DNA of 8,224 nucleotides, taken from NCBI GenBank assembly GCA_034408745.1, contig JAWXCM010000271.1, positions 1-8,224 on the forward strand. Reading direction: 5' to 3'. The position numbers were made by a program, and so were the translations under genes. Source of the DNA: JAWXCM01 sp034408745. GTDB taxonomy: Bacteria > Acidobacteriota > Terriglobia > Bryobacterales > Bryobacteraceae. Numbering within the stretch: position 1 is the stretch's first letter; each line of letters begins with the position of its first letter. Of the stretch, positions 6,383 through 8,224 are shown piece after piece. The notes under the pieces are model-generated. The model saw only the letters and a list, made by a program, of their open reading frames with translations, was not told where the DNA came from and did no database searches.

Positions 6383-7219
6383 TTAGCGGCAGCGGGTGCT
6401 GTCGCTGGATACGAGCCACGGACGGTAGTCCTTCGATTTGGGGTCCGTGCAGCCGGAGAGGTTGAGGAGGCGGACGTTGCGGAACTCGACGGGCTGGCTC
6501 TCCGCCTGGAGACCGATGTAGCCCTCGGTGAGGATCTTGCCGTCCTGCTTGATGGCGGGGTCGAAGCGGTTGGCCACGCCGCCGCCGATCATTGGCTTCT
6601 CGAATTCGAGGACGACTTCGTTGCCGATCCAGTGCTTGATGCGCTCGCCGCCGAGGACTTCGACTTCGATTTTCACCCACTCGTCATTGCCGTAGATTTT
6701 CGATTTTGAGTTGGTGCAGTGGGCTTTCACCATCTGGCCGCCCATGTGGATTTCGGTGCCAGGGGTGCAGACGTTCATGGTGGTGCGGTTTCCGGCGAGG
6801 AACTGCGCTTCGACGCTGATGGGCCAGTCCTGATCCTTGAGGATGGATTCGGGGGACTGGGAGTGGACCATTACGCCACTGTTGAGTTTCGCGTAGCCTG
6901 GGCCGCCTTTTACCTGCTCGCCGAAAAAGCGGTACTCCATGGAGACGACGTAGTGGGACAGCTTCTGCTTCCAGAAGAGGTGGCCGAAGCGTGCTCCGAA
7001 GTCGCTGTATTTGTCGTACATGACGCGGATTTTGCCGTCCTCGACGCGGAAGGTGTCGGCGTAGTTGTCGGCCAGTTCGTGATTGGCGAATTTGGCGATC
7101 CAGCCGTCGAGGTTCTTGCCGTTGAACATGCTGGTCCACTCGGTTTGGGGAGCGGTGTGCCAGTCGGCCGGGGCTGCGTGACAGCAGAGGGCGGCGAGGA
7201 GCAGGGCTGGGATTCTCAT
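6383..7219 (-). CDS. Exported DUF1080 (3-keto-disaccharide hydrolase-type) protein
   Basis: This 278-residue protein begins with a Sec signal (MRIPALLLAALCCHAAPA), probably cleaved near residue 18. The lipobox is poor, so a soluble secreted or periplasmic protein is more likely than a lipoprotein. The DUF1080 domain (PF06439) spans about 25-255. It opens with MFNGKNLDGW at 31-40, has NSGVMVHS at 113-120 and VEAQFLAGN at 136-144, and ends with EGYIGLQAESQPVEFRNVRL at 232-251, all hallmark positions of this concanavalin-like fold. Characterised relatives act on 3-keto-glycosides, but most members are unassigned, so sugar binding or hydrolysis is an inference. A Cys-containing tail (Cys257, Cys277) might form a disulfide. 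It is the first gene of the minus-strand cluster. A weak GAAG lies 6 bases before the ATG, and the double-hairpin repeat at 7244-7286 is 24 bases upstream. Confidence 0.88.
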   Translation of the reverse strand: MRIPALLLAALCCHAAPADWHTAPQTEWTSMFNGKNLDGWIAKFANHELADNYADTFRVEDGKIRVMYDKYSDFGARFGHLFWKQKLSHYVVSMEYRFFGEQVKGGPGYAKLNSGVMVHSQSPESILKDQDWPISVEAQFLAGNRTTMNVCTPGTEIHMGGQMVKAHCTNSKSKIYGNDEWVKIEVEVLGGERIKHWIGNEVVLEFEKPMIGGGVANRFDPAIKQDGKILTEGYIGLQAESQPVEFRNVRLLNLSGCTDPKSKDYRPWLVSSDSTRCR

Positions 7220-7243
7220 TGCGGCTTCGAATTTAACATATTT

Positions 7244-7286
7244 GGCGGGTCTGGGGACCCGCCGCAGCCGTGGGCGGCTGCCCCCC
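7244..7286. repeat. Double-hairpin repeat, copy 2
   Basis: Stem 1 is GGCGGGTC (7244-7251), loop TGGG, GACCCGCC (7256-7263). Stem 2 is GCAGCCG (7264-7270), loop TGGG, CGGCTGC (7275-7281). CCCCC follows at 7282-7286. It has the same orientation and the same 8-4-8-7-4-7-5 layout as copy 1 at 5578-5620. Differences inside the stems are paired on both sides, so folding rather than sequence is conserved. It lies in the divergent intergenic region between the DUF1080 gene and the secreted unknown gene, on the 5' side of both. Confidence 0.85.
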
Positions 7287-7351
7287 TGGCTGGCTGGAGT
7301 TGGCTACTTCGGGACCAATTTGTGCGGGGGCGGCGTCTTACTTTACGCAGT
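7287..7351 (+). promoter_or_regulatory. Presumed promoter region of the secreted unknown gene, possibly leaderless
   Basis: This is the rest of the divergent intergenic region, between the double-hairpin repeat and the ATG at 7352. There is no Shine-Dalgarno sequence before that ATG. TACTTT at 7339-7344 could be a -10 element, which would put transcription start at about the first base of the ATG and make the message leaderless. No convincing -35 element is seen; the bases 17 upstream (around 7316-7321) are poor. This is a weak inference. Confidence 0.25.
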
Positions 7352-8155
7352 ATGATGTTCACCCGCGTCGCGCTCACGTTTGCTTTTGTTGCTGGATTGG
7401 TGGCGGCTACTCCTGAGGAGTCGGCGCTACGTATTTCCAGTCAGATACAGGCTCGGCATGTGCCGTTTGGCACGATTTTGAACCCGATGTATGTTTCGGC
7501 CAGTTCGGCGGAACTGCTGACTTATACGCGGTGCGGGGATTCGGCGATCTGGACGGGGAACTGGCTGGCGGCTGAGGCGTTTCGGTATCAGGTGACGCGG
7601 TCGGCGGAGTCGCTGGCGGCGGTGCGCAAGGGCGTCGACGGGATCCGGCTGCTGGTGGATGCGACTGGGGTGGGGTTGCTTTCGCGGTGCGTGCTGCGAT
7701 CGGATTCGCCGTTTAGCGCAGGTCCGGCGAATGAGGAGCGGTCGCACGGTGTGTTTTCGACGGCGCTCAACGGGGTGCCGTACCGGTGGGTCGGCAACAC
7801 TTCGCGGGACCAGTATCTGGGGGCGTTTTTTGGGCTGAGCGTTGCCTATGACGTAGTGGTCGACGAGTCGATTCGCGCGCCGATTCGGGACGTGGTGACG
7901 CGCATGCTGGACCGGCTGCTGGCAAAGGACTGGGCGGTGGTGATGCCGGACGGGGATGTCAGCACGGTGTTCTGGCTGCGGCCGGATCAGCAACTGGCGC
8001 TGTTGCAGGTGGGTCGACAGGTCAATCCGGCGCGGTTTGCGGCTGCTTATGACGAGAAGCGGCGGACGGCGGTGGGGCTGGATTTGATCATGTCGCTGGA
8101 GGGCAGCGATCCCCACGGGTCGTACTTCAACCTAGAAACGGCAGTTACCCGGTAG
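7352..8155 (+). CDS. Secreted protein of unknown function, possibly C-terminally truncated
   Basis: I do not recognise a named family with certainty. The 267-residue protein starts with a Sec signal (MMFTRVALTFAFVAGLVAA, cleavage near residue 19). ATG 7352 is chosen because the signal begins there; the open frame continues upstream only as antisense of the DUF1080 gene. The mature part is helix-rich with conserved-looking aromatic and acidic motifs: YTRCGDSAIWTGNWLAAEAF at about 51-70, GNTSRDQYLGAFFGLSVAYD at about 149-168, and VMPDGDVSTVFWLRPDQQ at about 191-208. These resemble the repeated helical hairpins of alpha/alpha-barrel sugar-active proteins, but this is only an impression. The ending (HGSYFNLETAVTR) is abrupt for such a fold, which normally needs more hairpins. 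Base composition and coding style also change near 8130, so the C-terminus may be lost by deletion or a misjoin. Confidence 0.7.
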   Translation: MMFTRVALTFAFVAGLVAATPEESALRISSQIQARHVPFGTILNPMYVSASSAELLTYTRCGDSAIWTGNWLAAEAFRYQVTRSAESLAAVRKGVDGIRLLVDATGVGLLSRCVLRSDSPFSAGPANEERSHGVFSTALNGVPYRWVGNTSRDQYLGAFFGLSVAYDVVVDESIRAPIRDVVTRMLDRLLAKDWAVVMPDGDVSTVFWLRPDQQLALLQVGRQVNPARFAAAYDEKRRTAVGLDLIMSLEGSDPHGSYFNLETAVTR

Positions 8156-8224
8156 CCTGAGCAAGTCGGAGTGTGTCGCCGAGGATCTTTCCTTTGAGGA
8201 AAAACCGAAAGGCCGCGCTCAGAA
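8145..8224 (-). CDS. Possible C-terminal end of a convergent gene (partial)
   Basis: Reading the minus strand from the right end, an open frame of 25 codons ends with TAA at 8145-8147. It contains FRFFLKGKILGDTLRLAQ, a plausible amphipathic C-terminus. It overlaps the stop of the secreted unknown gene by about 11 bases, tail to tail. No family can be assigned from so few residues, and a chance open frame of this length is common in GC-rich DNA. Confidence 0.3.
   Translation of the reverse strand, partial: LSAAFRFFLKGKILGDTLRLAQATG

Noticed and set aside
6146..6709. Plus-strand frame of 187 codons rich in Ala, Val, Glu and Asp
   Set aside because: It spans the antisense of two well-supported minus-strand genes and has no domain; its composition mirrors their codon bias.
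7244..7286. Double hairpin as an intrinsic transcription terminator
   Set aside because: The stems are GC-rich, but the run that follows is C (or G on the other strand), not T, and the element lies upstream of genes rather than after them.
6719..7351. Upstream extension of the secreted unknown gene by about 211 codons
   Set aside because: This stretch is antisense to the DUF1080 gene and crosses the double-hairpin repeat. A proper signal peptide begins at 7352.
8170..8200. Small inverted repeat TTTCC/GGAAA near the right end
   Set aside because: Only five base pairs, with no T-run in either reading direction; likely chance.

Overview
The window is GC-rich bacterial chromosome-like DNA, densely packed with short gaps and several 4-bp start/stop overlaps. 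A lipopolysaccharide-type heptosyltransferase family protein points to a Gram-negative envelope. The gene repertoire (Tat-exported enolase-superfamily enzyme, DUF1080 protein, Ada fusion, exported hypothetical) resembles soil Acidobacteria of the Solibacter/Bryobacterales type. That placement is an inference from gene flavour only. No rRNA, tRNA, CRISPR array, transposase or phage gene was seen.

Layout. Positions 1-110 are a perfect 49-bp inverted repeat around a 12-bp loop. Its right arm reads into the C-terminal part of a spermidine-synthase-like protein (to 513), so this end looks like a foldback artefact that truncates a real gene. A Tat-exported mandelate racemase/muconate lactonizing family enzyme follows (558-1940). 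Next come an Ada-type alkylation repair protein (2010-2900) and a GNAT acetyltransferase (2897-3700), coupled by a GTGA overlap. The acetyltransferase converges with zero spacing on a five-gene minus-strand cluster transcribed 7219 to 3701. In transcription order this encodes an exported DUF1080 protein, a SAM methyltransferase, a degenerate cytidylyltransferase-like protein, a family 9 glycosyltransferase and an isoprenylcysteine-methyltransferase-type membrane protein. Divergent from this cluster is a secreted protein of unknown function (7352-8155). A convergent partial reading frame may run off the right end.

How the genes may work together. In the minus-strand cluster an HldE/RfaE-like nucleotidyltransferase fold precedes a WaaC-like glycosyltransferase and a membrane methyltransferase, and the last four genes are joined by 4-bp overlaps. 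This suggests a co-translated envelope-glycan or lipid modification unit, although the nucleotidyltransferase has lost part of its catalytic motif. The ada-GNAT pair is a separate small operon.

The most noteworthy items are: (i) a 43-nt double-hairpin repeat present twice (5578-5620, 7244-7286) with compensatory base changes, one copy lying inside the 5' coding region of the nucleotidyltransferase-like gene; (ii) an Ada protein that appears to lack the second helix-turn-helix of its AraC domain while keeping both methyl-acceptor sites; (iii) the degenerate HxGH motif beside the heptosyltransferase; and (iv) the terminal palindrome. None of these alone proves a new system; the double-hairpin element is the best candidate for something undescribed.
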